Notes under the pieces: model-generated
Told to the model about the DNA's origin: nothing
Seen by the model: the letters and a program-made list of their open reading frames with translations, nothing else
Database searches by the model: none
Position numbers and translations under genes: made by a program
NCBI GenBank assembly: GCA_964616985.1
Contig: CAZTVF010000133.1
Location: 1 to 13,346 of the forward strand
DNA from: CAZTVF01 sp964616985
GTDB lineage: Bacteria; Planctomycetota; Phycisphaerae; SM23-33
Direction: 5' to 3'
Length of the DNA: 13,346 nt
In this document: positions 12,622 through 13,346 of the stretch, one piece after another
How positions within the stretch are numbered: the stretch's first letter is position 1
Layout: every line of letters begins with the position of its first letter

Positions 12622-13346
12622 ATGACGCAGAAATACAAACCCGTGACATCGAAAATCGCCGATGAGCTCAAGCAGATCGTCGGCGAGAAGTTCGTGATCT
12701 TCAATGACGCCGAGAAGCTCGAGCCGTACTCGCACGACGAGGTGGCCGAGAAGGAATACGCCCACATGCCCGAGGCGCTGGTCCGCCCGGCGACGGCGGA
12801 GCAGATCGCGGCGATCATGAAGCTGGCCAACCGCGAGCACGTCCCCGTCACCCCGCGCGGCGCGGGCTCGGGCCTGTCCGGCGGCGCCGTGCCGCTCCAT
12901 GGCGGCATCGTCCTGCTGTGCGACCGCATGAACCGCATCCTCGAGATCGACCGGGCCAACATGATGATCACCGTCGAGCCCGGCCTGGTCACCAACGAGA
13001 TCAACGAGGTCCTGCGCGAGTTCGGCCTGGTCTTCGCGGGCTACCCCATGAGCCTCGAGACGTGCTACATCGGCGGCAATGTGGCCGAGAACGCCGGCGG
13101 CGGCAAGGCCGTCAAGTACGGCGTCACCGGGCGCTACGTCACCGGCATCGAGATGGTCACGCCCGGCGGCGACATCGTGCAACTGGGCGGCAAGCTGGTC
13201 AAGGACGTCACGGGCTACAACCTCATCGGCCTCATGGTCGGCAGCGAGGGCACGCTGGGCATCTTCACCAAGATCACGCTGAAGCTCATGCCCCTGCCCA
13301 AGGCCAACGTCGACCTGCTGGTGCTGTTCAAGACCGCCGACGACGC
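12622..13346 (+). CDS. glcD: FAD-linked oxidase, GlcD/D-lactate dehydrogenase type (3' end outside window)
   Basis: The visible 241 residues are the FAD-binding PCMH half of a GlcD-type 2-hydroxyacid oxidase (glycolate or D-lactate, about 460 residues in full). ATG 12622 has AGGA six bases upstream. FAD motifs are PRGAGSGLSGG (78-88), the GGNVAENAGGG loop (152-161) followed by KAVKYGVTG, KDVTGYNL, and GSEGTLGIF (207-215). The substrate-binding cap and C-terminal part lie beyond the window, so D-lactate, glycolate and 2-hydroxyglutarate cannot be told apart. No signal peptide. Its place behind etfBA matches Etf-coupled lactate dehydrogenases such as the Acetobacterium Lct system, where electrons from the flavin go to EtfAB. 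The symbol denotes family resemblance, not a proven substrate. Confidence 0.88.
   Translation, partial: MTQKYKPVTSKIADELKQIVGEKFVIFNDAEKLEPYSHDEVAEKEYAHMPEALVRPATAEQIAAIMKLANREHVPVTPRGAGSGLSGGAVPLHGGIVLLCDRMNRILEIDRANMMITVEPGLVTNEINEVLREFGLVFAGYPMSLETCYIGGNVAENAGGGKAVKYGVTGRYVTGIEMVTPGGDIVQLGGKLVKDVTGYNLIGLMVGSEGTLGIFTKITLKLMPLPKANVDLLVLFKTADD

Overview
The window is GC-rich, dense bacterial DNA with long carbohydrate-active enzymes and many short dispersed intergenic repeats. This style suggests an uncultured planctomycete (Phycisphaerae-like) or a relative. That assignment is an inference from composition, gene content and repeat style; no marker gene settles it.

Layout. Bases 1-54 hold the 5' three-quarters of a tRNA-Pro(GGG) gene on the minus strand, with a good promoter behind it. 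A repeat-rich gap (about 131-385) is followed by a minus-strand lipoprotein gene of unknown function (386-1255) whose mature N-terminus is a Cys/His cluster. Divergent from it is a GH2 beta-glucuronidase (1488-3191). After a repeat-filled gap come a PGRP/amidase_2 lipoprotein (3475-4137) and a PHP-domain phosphoesterase (4190-5095), both plus strand. Convergent to these is a minus-strand block: a fructosamine-kinase/APH-fold kinase (5187-6083), a zinc-dependent medium-chain dehydrogenase (6281-7315) and a GH95 alpha-L-fucosidase (7647-10019). Divergent from the fucosidase, across 227 bp, starts the operon etfB - etfA - ORF6N gene - FAD-linked oxidase (GlcD type, cut by the window end).

How the genes may work together. 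The two glycosidases have no signal peptide and fit cytoplasmic trimming of imported uronic-acid- and fucose-containing oligosaccharides. The zinc dehydrogenase could act on a released sugar or polyol. EtfAB with a GlcD-type flavoprotein is the arrangement of Etf-coupled lactate or 2-hydroxyacid dehydrogenases, and fucose catabolism often produces lactate or lactaldehyde. A fucose-to-lactate link across the shared intergenic region is therefore an attractive but unproven reading.

The least ordinary features are: an ORF6N (phage antirepressor-type) gene placed tightly inside the etf/oxidase operon, carrying a 25-bp inverted repeat in its coding sequence; several 27-bp arrays of three 9-bp units between genes; a 62-bp repeat pair, one copy of which supplies the fucosidase stop codon; and a lipoprotein with three overlapping CxxCH motifs. 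No CRISPR array, insertion sequence or recognised defence system was seen.
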